Assembly (NCBI RefSeq): GCF_021223605.1
Contig: NZ_CP075175.1
Coordinates: 4,915,501-4,979,500 of the forward strand
Source: Paenibacillus sp. 481
GTDB lineage: Bacteria; Bacillota; Bacilli; Paenibacillales; Paenibacillaceae
Direction of reading: 5' to 3'
Length of the DNA stretch: 64,000 bases
Positions 42,794 to 51,512 of the stretch are shown here, piece by piece; position 1 is the stretch's first letter, and each line of letters starts with the position of its first letter. Made by a program: the position numbers and the translations under genes. The notes under the pieces were generated by a model that was not told the origin of the DNA, did not search any database, and saw only the letters and a program-made list of their open reading frames with translations.

Positions 42794-44194
42794 CTAGAAG
42801 TTGCGTCCTATCCTTTCTTCGAGCGGAAGCGGAACAATGACCTTGCCCGAGTTATCGGTATCATTCATTGCAAGAGAAGGCGCAGGCTTACGAAAACCTT
42901 TGGTCAAAAACAGCAGTATGACAAAGCCGAGACTGTTCCATACGGCTCCCAGAACTAAAGCGATATGACTGATGTTGTACCACATAAGCGCAATGAAGAT
43001 AATACCGAGCAACGGCAGAAGGACATATTGAAGGACTCCTTTAACGGAATGGTTCCTTTGTTTGAAATAGTAATGTCTTATTACACATAAATTTACAAAT
43101 GTAAATGCAATGTATGCTCCGAAACTGATGATCGAGGCCACTTGATCCAGTGTCAAGTACAGTGAGAGTAGACCCCCGAACACTCCGGTAAGCACAATAT
43201 TGAAGACAGGGATACCCGTTTTCGGATGCAGATAACCGAAAACCTTGTTCGGTAGCACCCGGTCTCTCCCCATCGCAAATAGCAAGCGTGAAATGCCCAT
43301 TTGGGCGGAGACACCGCCGACTAAACAGCTGGCAATGACGACGCCAAGAAAGAACGAAGAGAACAACATTCCGCCAATCGTTTGGGCAATCTCGAAGGCT
43401 ACTCCGTCAGGATTGGAGAATATGGTGACGTCAGGAAATGCCGTTTGCATAAAGTAAGTGAGTATCACGTACGTAATTCCGATAAAAAGCGCCAAGGACA
43501 GCATGACTTTTGGAATGGTTTTCGTCGGGTTATGCGTCTCCTCAGCAAGTGTGCTTACGGCATCAAAACCGATGAAGGTGTAAGCCACAATGACAGCTCC
43601 GGACAGTAGCATTGGGGCATTGAGCGATGAGGAGTAAAAAGAATGCAAGGAAATTAGCTGCTCCTGTCCTTGAACGCTCTGATAATGAATCAATAGTATA
43701 ACGAACAGCACTATTGTGATGAGCTGAATGATGATCAGCAGAGTCGTAAAAGAAACGGCAATTTTCACATTAAATAAATTCGAGAGGGTTATGATCGTCA
43801 TAATGGTAACAACCCATATCCATAACGGTACAGAAGGAAATAAAGGCGCTAAATAAATGGTGACGGACAGTACGTATGTAAGGGGAAGAAATAAATAATC
43901 CATTAAGGCGCCCCATCCGACCAAAAATCCTATATTCGGATGGAACGTTTGCTGAACATAGGTGTAGGCTGAACCTGCCTTAGGATACACTTTGCTCATC
44001 TTGGCATAGCTTAGCACCGTGAATAAAATGGCTACTGTAGCAAATACATATACCGCCGGAACATGGCCATTGGTAATTTGGGAAGCTATTCCAAAAACAA
44101 AAAAAGCGGAAGTAGGTACCAGTAATCCGAGTCCTAGTATAAATACACTAAAGAAATTCAATGTTCGTTTTAATTCCCCATTGCTGGAATTCAT
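42794..44194 (-). CDS. APC-family amino acid permease
   Basis: This 466-residue protein has about twelve hydrophobic helices and belongs to the amino acid-polyamine-organocation superfamily. The first helix region GLGLLVPTSAFFVFGIAS, the SYAKMSKVYPKAGSAYTYV segment and FIGFDAVSTLAEETHNP are family marks. The start follows AAAGGAGG. It would take up an amino acid or amine by cation symport; the substrate cannot be read. It is a single gene, divergent from the PKS cluster and probably not part of it. Confidence 0.88.
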   Translation of the reverse strand: MNSSNGELKRTLNFFSVFILGLGLLVPTSAFFVFGIASQITNGHVPAVYVFATVAILFTVLSYAKMSKVYPKAGSAYTYVQQTFHPNIGFLVGWGALMDYLFLPLTYVLSVTIYLAPLFPSVPLWIWVVTIMTIITLSNLFNVKIAVSFTTLLIIIQLITIVLFVILLIHYQSVQGQEQLISLHSFYSSSLNAPMLLSGAVIVAYTFIGFDAVSTLAEETHNPTKTIPKVMLSLALFIGITYVILTYFMQTAFPDVTIFSNPDGVAFEIAQTIGGMLFSSFFLGVVIASCLVGGVSAQMGISRLLFAMGRDRVLPNKVFGYLHPKTGIPVFNIVLTGVFGGLLSLYLTLDQVASIISFGAYIAFTFVNLCVIRHYYFKQRNHSVKGVLQYVLLPLLGIIFIALMWYNISHIALVLGAVWNSLGFVILLFLTKGFRKPAPSLAMNDTDNSGKVIVPLPLEERIGRNF

Positions 44195-44710
44195 GCTGTT
44201 TCCTCCTTTTAGGAAAGATTTTAGAAATTAATTACATTAACATCGAGAATATTTGTCAGTAACTAAAAGAACTGTAGCATATTATATTTACAGTTTCAAA
44301 CTATTATTCAGATGCTGTAAAATAGTTATGAAAGTTTTAATTTTTGTAAAATATAACATATAGAGAGGGCCGCTCAGTGAAGGGAGAAATCGGGTAGATA
44401 AACGAGGGCTGAAAGAAAGAAGTACAGTAAAGGCACGTCTCGAGCGTTATGAGTCATGATGTATTAAGCAACAGGAATAAATACCGAGTGGCGTAAAAGA
44501 CTGGGGATGGTTGGATCGTAAGGCAAGTAAGACAAGTAAGGTAGGGATTTCGTCCATCTAGGACTAAAGTAACCATAGATGTATTATCGCGTATGCATGA
44601 AGTGTGTTAAAGACTACAGTAAGAAACAAATTCAATCATTCTAATATCTAAACAATATCTAGCATGGAAAAACCCGAACAACTTGACACTGTCCTATATT
44701 ATGACAACTA
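44195..44710. other. Long non-coding stretch before the PKS leader
   Basis: No gene or recognisable remnant is seen in these 516 bp. Only short broken frames occur on both strands. The permease promoter must lie at the low end. Confidence 0.4.
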
Positions 44711-44739
44711 TTGACAAAGTTTATTAACGGGAGTATCAT
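44711..44739 (+). promoter_or_regulatory. Strong promoter ahead of the PKS leader
   Basis: TTGACA (44711-44716) and TATCAT (44734-44739) are spaced exactly 17 bp. It would transcribe a leader of about 280 nt that meets the terminator at 44988 before the first gene. Confidence 0.6.
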
Positions 44740-44745
44740 TTGATC

Positions 44746-45028
44746 GTGATATATGTCGTTTTATGACGTATTAATGCTATCAATGGTATTGATAAAGATG
44801 AAGATGAATATAACAAAACCTGACTGGCAATAATCGCTGTTTCGGCACGTTATTGGTCATAAGGAGACATAACAAGTAGCTTGAGTAGTGCGGTGAGAAA
44901 TATGGCTGGACGAGAGGGCGAAGCTATGTTTTTGTGAAAAATGTCGAAAATTATACATGAGTAATTAGGCACAAATAAATAAGAGCAAGCGACCTATATA
45001 TAAATGGATATAGGTCGCTATTTTTTTT
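44746..45028 (+). ncRNA. Candidate leader RNA / attenuator of the PKS operon
   Basis: A strong promoter and a strong terminator bracket about 280 nt without a coding frame, upstream of the transporter-PKS operon. No known riboswitch class is recognised. It may be an attenuated leader needing antitermination, or a separate small RNA. The exact 5' end is estimated from the promoter. Confidence 0.4.
44988..45028 (+). terminator. Strong terminator upstream of the PKS operon
   Basis: AGCGACCTATAT (44988-44999) pairs exactly with ATATAGGTCGCT (45008-45019), followed by ATTTTTTTT. No protein gene precedes it on this strand for 2 kb apart from the prfB fragment. Confidence 0.9.
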
Positions 45029-45066
45029 GTAGATTGAGTTACACAATGTGGAGCTTGATTAAGTCG

Positions 45067-45078
45067 ATCATTAATGAT
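45067..45078. promoter_or_regulatory. Palindrome before the PKS operon
   Basis: ATCATTAATGAT is a perfect 12-bp palindrome between the leader terminator and the first gene. It could be an operator; AT-rich palindromes of this size also arise by chance. Confidence 0.3.
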
Positions 45079-45131
45079 GGAATTCATTCGAATCTTCTAG
45101 CATTTACTATTTATTAATGTGGGGGTAGAAC

Positions 45132-46094
45132 ATGACGACCTGTATTATGGAGGATGTGCGTACGATAATCGAAGTTTCAGACGTGGTCAAAAAATACAAC
45201 GATTTTGATGCGTTGAAAGGGGTTAATCTGAGCATACGTGAAGGTGAGATATTTGGGTTACTAGGCCCTAATGGGGCTGGGAAGTCTACGTTGATGAATA
45301 CGATATTAGGACTTTTACGTTTAAACAGTGGCTCAGTGAAGATACTCGGCAAAGACTTTTCAACACATGCAACAGAAATTAAACGTAACATTGGTTACGT
45401 TCCTCAGGAAATTGCTCTATTTGAAACGTTAAATGCGATAGATAATGTCACTTATTGGGGCAGATTGTATGGTCTGCGAGGAAATGAGTTAGGACAGATG
45501 GTTAAGCAGGCATTGGAGTTTACGGGACTGTGGGACAGAAGGAAATCGATAGTAAACACCTTTTCAGGCGGCATGAAGCGAAGGCTCAATATTGCTTGTG
45601 CGATTGTGCATAAACCACGTGTTCTATTTATGGACGAACCAACGGTTGGGGTTGATCCGCAATCACGCAATCATATCTTGGAATCTATCCGTGAAATGAA
45701 TAAAGAAGGCACGACAGTCATTTACACGACTCACTATATGGAAGAGATTGAAGCAATCTGTGACCGCGTCGCTATCATGGATTTTGGCCAGTTAATTGCA
45801 CTTGGGACAATTGACGAATTAATCGCAGACCATATCCACGAACAGTGCCTAAGATTGGAATTCACTGCTAATGCAGCGGAAGCTGTCAAAGTAATCGAGT
45901 CCTTTGATGGAGTGTTGTCCTTTAGTGTTAACGAAGAGATATTAGAAATTAAACTAGACAAAGATGACAGATGTATTCCTCTTATATTAGAACAATTAAT
46001 CAAGCAACACTTTAATATGAAATATATGGAAGTATACAAACCGAATTTGGAAACTGTTTTCCTCCAATTAACAGGTAAAAAGTTGCGTGATTAA
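45132..46094 (+). CDS. ABC transporter ATP-binding protein
   Basis: This 320-residue ATPase is of the DrrA type used by ABC-2 exporters of antibiotics. It has Walker A GPNGAGKST, signature FSGGMKRR, Walker B VLFMDEPTVGVD, and a C-terminal domain of about 90 residues typical of the subfamily. The start follows GTGGGGGTAG; an internal ATG eight codons later is possible. Two permease genes follow, the first 19 bp downstream. It probably drives export of, or resistance to, the polyketide. Confidence 0.9.
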   Translation: MTTCIMEDVRTIIEVSDVVKKYNDFDALKGVNLSIREGEIFGLLGPNGAGKSTLMNTILGLLRLNSGSVKILGKDFSTHATEIKRNIGYVPQEIALFETLNAIDNVTYWGRLYGLRGNELGQMVKQALEFTGLWDRRKSIVNTFSGGMKRRLNIACAIVHKPRVLFMDEPTVGVDPQSRNHILESIREMNKEGTTVIYTTHYMEEIEAICDRVAIMDFGQLIALGTIDELIADHIHEQCLRLEFTANAAEAVKVIESFDGVLSFSVNEEILEIKLDKDDRCIPLILEQLIKQHFNMKYMEVYKPNLETVFLQLTGKKLRD

Positions 46095-46113
46095 TCGGAA
46101 AAGAGGATATGCA

Positions 46114-47262
46114 ATGAATATTTTGTTCGAGATGTTCTATGCGGTTAAACGGATGATCATGAATCCAAAAGAAATTTTAATTAATTTGCTTACTTATGCT
46201 ATCATCATTTTCATTTTGGGTTCGGTATTCGGTAGTACATATGATATACAAAAGTCTTTGGGAAAGGTCACAATAGCTTATGCAAACCTTGATTCAGGCA
46301 GGTATGGCGCTATTTTTGATGCTGCTTTACATTCAAATGATGTTACTCAGCTTGCGGAACTAAAGCCGGTTACGTCATTAGATGATGGCAAAGCTCTTAT
46401 TAATAAGGATGAAGCAGATGCCTTTATTTATATTCCTGATAATTTCTCTGACGATAGAGTTCTCCCCCATGTCGTCAATGTCTACTTATCAACAGATTAC
46501 GGTGTTCCTACGCTGGTTGTTAAGAACATTGTAAGTAGTCTAACCAATTTGATGAATACGTCTAGCGTTATCTACAACATAACAGGACAAACGGAAGTCG
46601 ATGCGATGAGTTCCGAGCCGCAGAAGAATAATGAAGAGAATGTCAAAGAACAATCCTTAGCAAGTTCAAGTTTGCAAGCGACGACTGCGATGGGGTATTA
46701 CAGCATAGCGATGATACTGATGCTATTATTATACGGGCAAGAATACGGTATTTTTATGGCGTCTCAAGACTATTTGGGCACTTTAGGTAAGCGAATGCGC
46801 TTGTCTGCTGTGAAACCGTACGAACAGTATATTGGCAAAGTACTTGGTTTATCATTGGTGACCTTTTTCCAAGGGGTCATCTTATTCTTGTTTACAAAGT
46901 ACGTATATGGTGTGGATTGGGGAAACCATATTATAGTTGTACTTCTTACTCTGTTTATATTTTCCATACTCGTTACACTACTTGGGTTGATGCTGGTTAT
47001 TATTACACGTGACATTCAAAAGGCACAATCAATATCCAGTTTTATAACGCTGGGGGGGACTTTCATTGTTGGCGGCTTTGTAATCGTGGACTTTGGATCA
47101 GTTGCCTATCTATCACCAAGCTATTACGCTAAGACTGCTCTTTTCAATATCATATATGGGAATCAAGTGGAACAGGCACTTATTCATATTGGATTAATGA
47201 TATTAATTTGTGTCGGACTTGTGTTTGTAAGCCTGGCTGCTTCGAGGAGGACGGTAGAATGA
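46114..47262 (+). CDS. ABC-2 type permease, first subunit
   Basis: This 382-residue membrane protein has one N-terminal helix, a large extracytoplasmic domain (about 45-190) and five C-terminal helices, the usual YhgE/ABC-2 permease layout. The start at 46114 follows AAGAGG and is preferred to an in-frame GTG at 46087 inside the ATPase gene. Its stop overlaps the start of the next permease (ATGA). The two permeases probably form a heterodimer with the ATPase at 45132. Confidence 0.85.
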   Translation: MNILFEMFYAVKRMIMNPKEILINLLTYAIIIFILGSVFGSTYDIQKSLGKVTIAYANLDSGRYGAIFDAALHSNDVTQLAELKPVTSLDDGKALINKDEADAFIYIPDNFSDDRVLPHVVNVYLSTDYGVPTLVVKNIVSSLTNLMNTSSVIYNITGQTEVDAMSSEPQKNNEENVKEQSLASSSLQATTAMGYYSIAMILMLLLYGQEYGIFMASQDYLGTLGKRMRLSAVKPYEQYIGKVLGLSLVTFFQGVILFLFTKYVYGVDWGNHIIVVLLTLFIFSILVTLLGLMLVIITRDIQKAQSISSFITLGGTFIVGGFVIVDFGSVAYLSPSYYAKTALFNIIYGNQVEQALIHIGLMILICVGLVFVSLAASRRTVE

Positions 47263-48389
47263 CAATATTTTTTAATTGTATTAGACGTGTTTTCCAGAAG
47301 GGTTGGAGTTTGTTGTTTATTTTTGTGATACCGATTTTATTGACTGTTTTTTTGATTGTAGCAACATCTCAGGAAGTTCAATATAAAATTGGGATCATAG
47401 ATGAAGACAAGACCATGTTCACTCAAGATTTTATAGAACAGTTGAAGGGGCAGTACAAGGTTATTAATTTGACGAGCAATGATGATGTCAAAAGCATGGT
47501 TATTAATTCAAAATTAGATGGTGGGTTTCTTTTTCAGCAGGGCTTCACCGAAAGCTTGTTGAAAGGTGAGGACGTCTCTGTATTAATCTATGATTTGGCA
47601 GGTACTGACATCTTTGGTCCTGTAAAAATGTATGTGTCAAGCTATGTATCTTCTGCAAAACAAATTGCAAGAGCGTCTGGAGGTGATGAGAAGATTTTTT
47701 ACCAAGGCATAGACGCCTACAAGAACAGCGCGTTTAACGTTACATATGAAAGTGCGCTTAAGTATGCAGGTTCAGAACGAGACGTCAGCAATGCGGTAAA
47801 ATCATTAGGATTCATTGCTTCTGGTATGATATTTCTCATGACATTCTCCAGCAGCTTAATCTTGCAAGATAAATTATCAGGTGTGTATGATCGTATTGCA
47901 GTTACGCCTGTATCAAGACTAAGTTATCTTATACAAAACATGCTGGCATGTTTTGTGATCGCTGCTGTTCAATCCGTATTGTTATTGAACGTTATATCTA
48001 GCATAGTAGATTTTCAATTTTGGCAGACCACTGAGCAGAAGCACGAAGTGTTGCTCGTGTGCTTGGTCTTCTCCCTTGTTTGTGTCGCTCTAGGTGTAGC
48101 AATCAGTAGATTCTCGAATACCCGCCTGATGGCTGGTTCGCTCTCGACTTTAATTTACTTTCCTATGCTAATGCTGGGGGGGTGTTTTTGGCCGCGGGAG
48201 ATTATGCCTAAATTTGCGCAGCAGATCGGAGATTTTTTTCCGACGACATGGTTTTTGCAAGCAGGTAGAGATGTTATAGCCGGGAAAGGTATTGCTGCTT
48301 CTTCACAGCAAATGATATATATGCTTAGCTTTGCAGCTCTACTTATATTTGTTTCCTTTATCGTAAGGGACGAAAAGGTAAGGACGTGA
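47259..48389 (+). CDS. ABC-2 type permease, second subunit
   Basis: This 376-residue membrane protein has the same layout as the preceding permease: one N-terminal helix, an outer domain, and a C-terminal helix bundle with the PMLMLGGCFWPREIMP segment typical of ABC-2 permeases. The start follows GAGGAGG and overlaps the previous stop by four bases. It completes the three-gene exporter. Confidence 0.85.
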   Translation: MTIFFNCIRRVFQKGWSLLFIFVIPILLTVFLIVATSQEVQYKIGIIDEDKTMFTQDFIEQLKGQYKVINLTSNDDVKSMVINSKLDGGFLFQQGFTESLLKGEDVSVLIYDLAGTDIFGPVKMYVSSYVSSAKQIARASGGDEKIFYQGIDAYKNSAFNVTYESALKYAGSERDVSNAVKSLGFIASGMIFLMTFSSSLILQDKLSGVYDRIAVTPVSRLSYLIQNMLACFVIAAVQSVLLLNVISSIVDFQFWQTTEQKHEVLLVCLVFSLVCVALGVAISRFSNTRLMAGSLSTLIYFPMLMLGGCFWPREIMPKFAQQIGDFFPTTWFLQAGRDVIAGKGIAASSQQMIYMLSFAALLIFVSFIVRDEKVRT

Positions 48390-48438
48390 TAGGAACATAG
48401 AAACAATTGTGGTAGATCAAAAAAGGAAATGGTATGCA

Positions 48439-48475
48439 AAGACAGGTCGTAATCCAATGGATTACGACCTGTCTT
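48439..48475 (+). terminator. Perfect hairpin between transporter and PKS genes
   Basis: The 17 bases from 48439 pair without mismatch with 48459-48475 around a three-base loop. No T tract follows, so it may be a processing or stabilising element and not a terminator. It ends 22 bases before the next start codon. Confidence 0.5.
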
Positions 48476-48497
48476 AACATCCAAGGAGGGAGCATTT

Positions 48498-49565
48498 ATG
48501 CACAACATAGCGATCTTACTGCCAGGTATAGGATCACAATATTTAAAAATGGGAAAATCCATGTATGATAACTATGCATCAGCAAAGAGGGTTTATGATA
48601 TGGCTGACGAGTGTCTAGGTTATCAATTGCGGGAACGAATGATGTACGGTGATATTAAGGAATTCAATGATCAAACATTTGTGCCGGCAGCTATTTTGAC
48701 AACGAGCATTGCGTTTTTTACTGTATTTCAAGACGTATTTAATATGAAGCCGGCTTATTATGCAGGTCGCGATATAGGAGAATTGTCGGCATTAGTTTGT
48801 TCAGGGGCAATCGATTTTTCAGATGCACTTCATTTTATTGTAGAGCATAGTCAAATTACTCTGTCCCAAAACGATGCATCAAATAAGGAAGAAATATCGT
48901 TTCGGTTACAGGAACTTATTGCAAAACTGCCCTTAAAAAAGCATGTTAAAAACGTTGTTACTGCTGTAGATGGAAAAATATATACAGGCAGTGAAGATGT
49001 TGTGAAGGTAATGTTACAACCTTATACCCAGACCCGATGGAAAGATACGATTCGATATATGATGGACCAAGGTATTTATCGCTACATTGAAATAGGTCCT
49101 TCCAACATGTTGCGTTCTCAGGTTTTAGATGTTGAGCCTGCAGCACGTGTTTTTACCATGGATTATGAAGGCGACCCTTATTATTCTACAGAACTGTTTA
49201 AGAAAAGAAAGTTATTTAATAAGACGTATTTGTTGTCAAGGATGTTAGGAGTTGCAGTCAGTGTACCAAACCATAATTTTGACGATACGGATTATGTTCA
49301 AAATGTCGTTACGCCATACAATCAGTTGAAAGACATCTATGATAAGTACTCGTCTTCCAATGAACAACCTTCCGACTCACATATGGCAGATGCAAGCCGC
49401 TATTTTATGCAAATTATGCATGGAAAAAAGACTGATGCAAATGAGATAAACCTAAGACTATCGGATCTTCAGGAAGAAACTCTCGTTGAAGATGTTGATA
49501 TGTTCATTGAATTGAATAAGGCCGCGTTACTAACAAAAGGCACATCGTTTAGTGATATGTCTTAA
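48498..49565 (+). CDS. Acyltransferase homologue without catalytic residues
   Basis: This 355-residue protein aligns with the active AT encoded at 51513, from LLPGIGSQYLKMGKSMYDNY through the region after the core. The nucleophile motif GHSLGE of the active paralogue reads GRDIGE here, so Ser92 is Asp and the preceding His is Arg. The ferredoxin-like subdomain, including the catalytic His of SAPFH, is missing (about 75 residues). Both proteins share a C-terminal extension of about 90 residues. Acyl transfer by the normal mechanism is therefore not expected; a structural or docking role is more likely. The start follows AAGGAGGG. It opens the PKS part of the operon. Confidence 0.8.
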   Translation: MHNIAILLPGIGSQYLKMGKSMYDNYASAKRVYDMADECLGYQLRERMMYGDIKEFNDQTFVPAAILTTSIAFFTVFQDVFNMKPAYYAGRDIGELSALVCSGAIDFSDALHFIVEHSQITLSQNDASNKEEISFRLQELIAKLPLKKHVKNVVTAVDGKIYTGSEDVVKVMLQPYTQTRWKDTIRYMMDQGIYRYIEIGPSNMLRSQVLDVEPAARVFTMDYEGDPYYSTELFKKRKLFNKTYLLSRMLGVAVSVPNHNFDDTDYVQNVVTPYNQLKDIYDKYSSSNEQPSDSHMADASRYFMQIMHGKKTDANEINLRLSDLQEETLVEDVDMFIELNKAALLTKGTSFSDMS

Positions 49566-49581
49566 GGAAGGAGCGAACGAT

Positions 49582-51483
49582 ATGATAACAACTAAAAAGA
49601 CGAAGGCAATGGACCTCGTTATCTCCATGTTCAAAGAAGGAAGAATAGATAAAGCAGAGGCGAGTCAATTATTAAAGGGACTGAATTCGCAAAAGACACC
49701 AGTTGCTATAGTTGGGATGGGTTGGAAATCTCCTTTGTCGGATAATTATAATGACATCTGGGATGTAATATCGAACAAGCGCACGTTAATACAGGCATGT
49801 CCAAAGGATAGAATAACACGTGCCGCGCAATTATTGGGTGGATTAGATACAGATGAGCGTAATTATCATTATGGTGCCATCTTATCAGATATCGATCGGT
49901 TTGATTACGAATTGTTTGGTATACCGCATAAAGATGCATCATTAATGGAACCTAGCCATAAAATCATGCTTCAAGCTGCTTACCGGGCACTTGAAGATGC
50001 AGGTTATCTTAACACAGACCGTAAAAATGAGATTACAGGTGTGTATATCGCCGCTAATTTTACTGCTAACCAATTAGTTAATTATCTGAAGCATATCGGT
50101 GATATCAACATGAATTCGTATATGTTGAATTGGACGAGCTTTCTTGCTACTCGCCTTTCACATCAATTTGATTTGCGAGGTCCTTCAACGGTGATTGAGA
50201 ATAGCTGTGTTACTGCTGCATTAGCGCTTTATGAAGCTTGCAATTTGCTTGAAACGGGTAAAATTACGTCAGCACTTGTCGGGGGAATGAATATTTCCCA
50301 TTTGCTTGATAACAGAATAGCATTGAATGAAGTTTTTCATCATGCGCCGGATATTGCGAGTAAAGGCTATGATGATGATCCTGGAGGTAACTATTTAGGA
50401 GAAGGATCAATCGCCTTGTTTTTAAAGCCGCTTGATAAGGCTGTGGCGGATCAAGACCGGATACATGGGATTATCCGGGGGATACATACAAATAACAGTG
50501 GGGCCGCCATTAGCTTTCTGAATACAAGTTCGGAAATGATTTCACAAGTCGTACAGGGAGCGCTTAACGATGCGAATGTACGAGCGGAAGATATTACGTA
50601 TGTTGACGGTGAAGGGTATTGTGAAAGTATTGAACAAGCGTTAGAAGTTAAAGGATTGATTAGTGGCTTTCAAGCTTCTACACAGAAAAAACAATATTGT
50701 GCACTGGGCATATCGAGTGCGAATCTAGGTTATTCAGAAGCAATGCTAGGTTTGAGTAATGCGGTGTGTTGTGCGCTTGCCTTAAAGCATAAGCAGATAC
50801 CGCCTGTCTATAAATTTGATACCCCTTCCTCCTATTTGGATTTTATAAATTCTCCATTTTATGTAAATGACAAATTGAAGGACTGGGAAGTTGAAGAAGG
50901 GAAAAAACGTATCGCCGCATCGTTTTCTTACGGATATGGCGGAGGGAATGCACTTACCATTTATGAAGAGTATATCCCTGAAGAACGGAACTCCCAGCCA
51001 TGGATTAAAGATTCTTATTTATTTTGTATTTCGGGGCACACGCTTGTTTCCTTGCAACAGACAATCAGCAAATTTGCGGAATTTGTAAAGCAATATAAGG
51101 ATACGGAGTCGGCTAACGTGCTTGATTTTTCCTATACGGTTCTAGCGCGTCGCCAGCATTATAGTCCGTATCGCCTAGCGGTTGTATACCGTACATTTGA
51201 TGACCTCTATGAGACGTTAAGCCAATGGATCGTCGATAACAGATCCAGTGGTGATATTTATTATGATGAGAAAAGAAGAAAGAGCGTTGCGGAAAATCGT
51301 GATGTCGAGCAAGGCATGCTATCTTCTTTTGACAGGTATGATATGCGTGAAATAGCGGAGTACTATGTGAACGGTTATACCATTGATTTTAATAGGTTGT
51401 TTCATGACGAACAATCTAGATTGATTGATGTTCCAGGTTACAGTTTTACACAATCGAAATGTTGGATAGGGGGGGGAGATTAG
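49582..51483 (+). CDS. Ketosynthase homologue lacking both catalytic histidines
   Basis: This 633-residue protein starts after AAGGAAGGAG. A short helical N terminus (MDLVISMFKEGRIDKAEASQ) like that of the PKS at 57465 may be a docking element. The KS domain (about 40-465) keeps the active-site Cys (Cys209 in VIENSCVTAALA). The first catalytic His is Glu344 (VDGEGYC against EAHGTAT) and the second is Tyr384 (ANLGYSE against SNVGHLD). Normal decarboxylative condensation is not expected. A post-KS linker (470-633) follows and no carrier or other domain. It resembles in logic a chain-length-factor or non-elongating KS, as a free-standing protein. Confidence 0.85.
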   Translation: MITTKKTKAMDLVISMFKEGRIDKAEASQLLKGLNSQKTPVAIVGMGWKSPLSDNYNDIWDVISNKRTLIQACPKDRITRAAQLLGGLDTDERNYHYGAILSDIDRFDYELFGIPHKDASLMEPSHKIMLQAAYRALEDAGYLNTDRKNEITGVYIAANFTANQLVNYLKHIGDINMNSYMLNWTSFLATRLSHQFDLRGPSTVIENSCVTAALALYEACNLLETGKITSALVGGMNISHLLDNRIALNEVFHHAPDIASKGYDDDPGGNYLGEGSIALFLKPLDKAVADQDRIHGIIRGIHTNNSGAAISFLNTSSEMISQVVQGALNDANVRAEDITYVDGEGYCESIEQALEVKGLISGFQASTQKKQYCALGISSANLGYSEAMLGLSNAVCCALALKHKQIPPVYKFDTPSSYLDFINSPFYVNDKLKDWEVEEGKKRIAASFSYGYGGGNALTIYEEYIPEERNSQPWIKDSYLFCISGHTLVSLQQTISKFAEFVKQYKDTESANVLDFSYTVLARRQHYSPYRLAVVYRTFDDLYETLSQWIVDNRSSGDIYYDEKRRKSVAENRDVEQGMLSSFDRYDMREIAEYYVNGYTIDFNRLFHDEQSRLIDVPGYSFTQSKCWIGGGD

Positions 51484-51512
51484 GTCGTTGTTGAACGGTC
51501 TAATCAATTATT

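Noticed and set aside
44746-45028. Known riboswitch in the PKS leader
   Set aside because: I looked for T-box, SAM, guanidine and other common class signatures and found no convincing match; only the promoter-terminator layout is reported.
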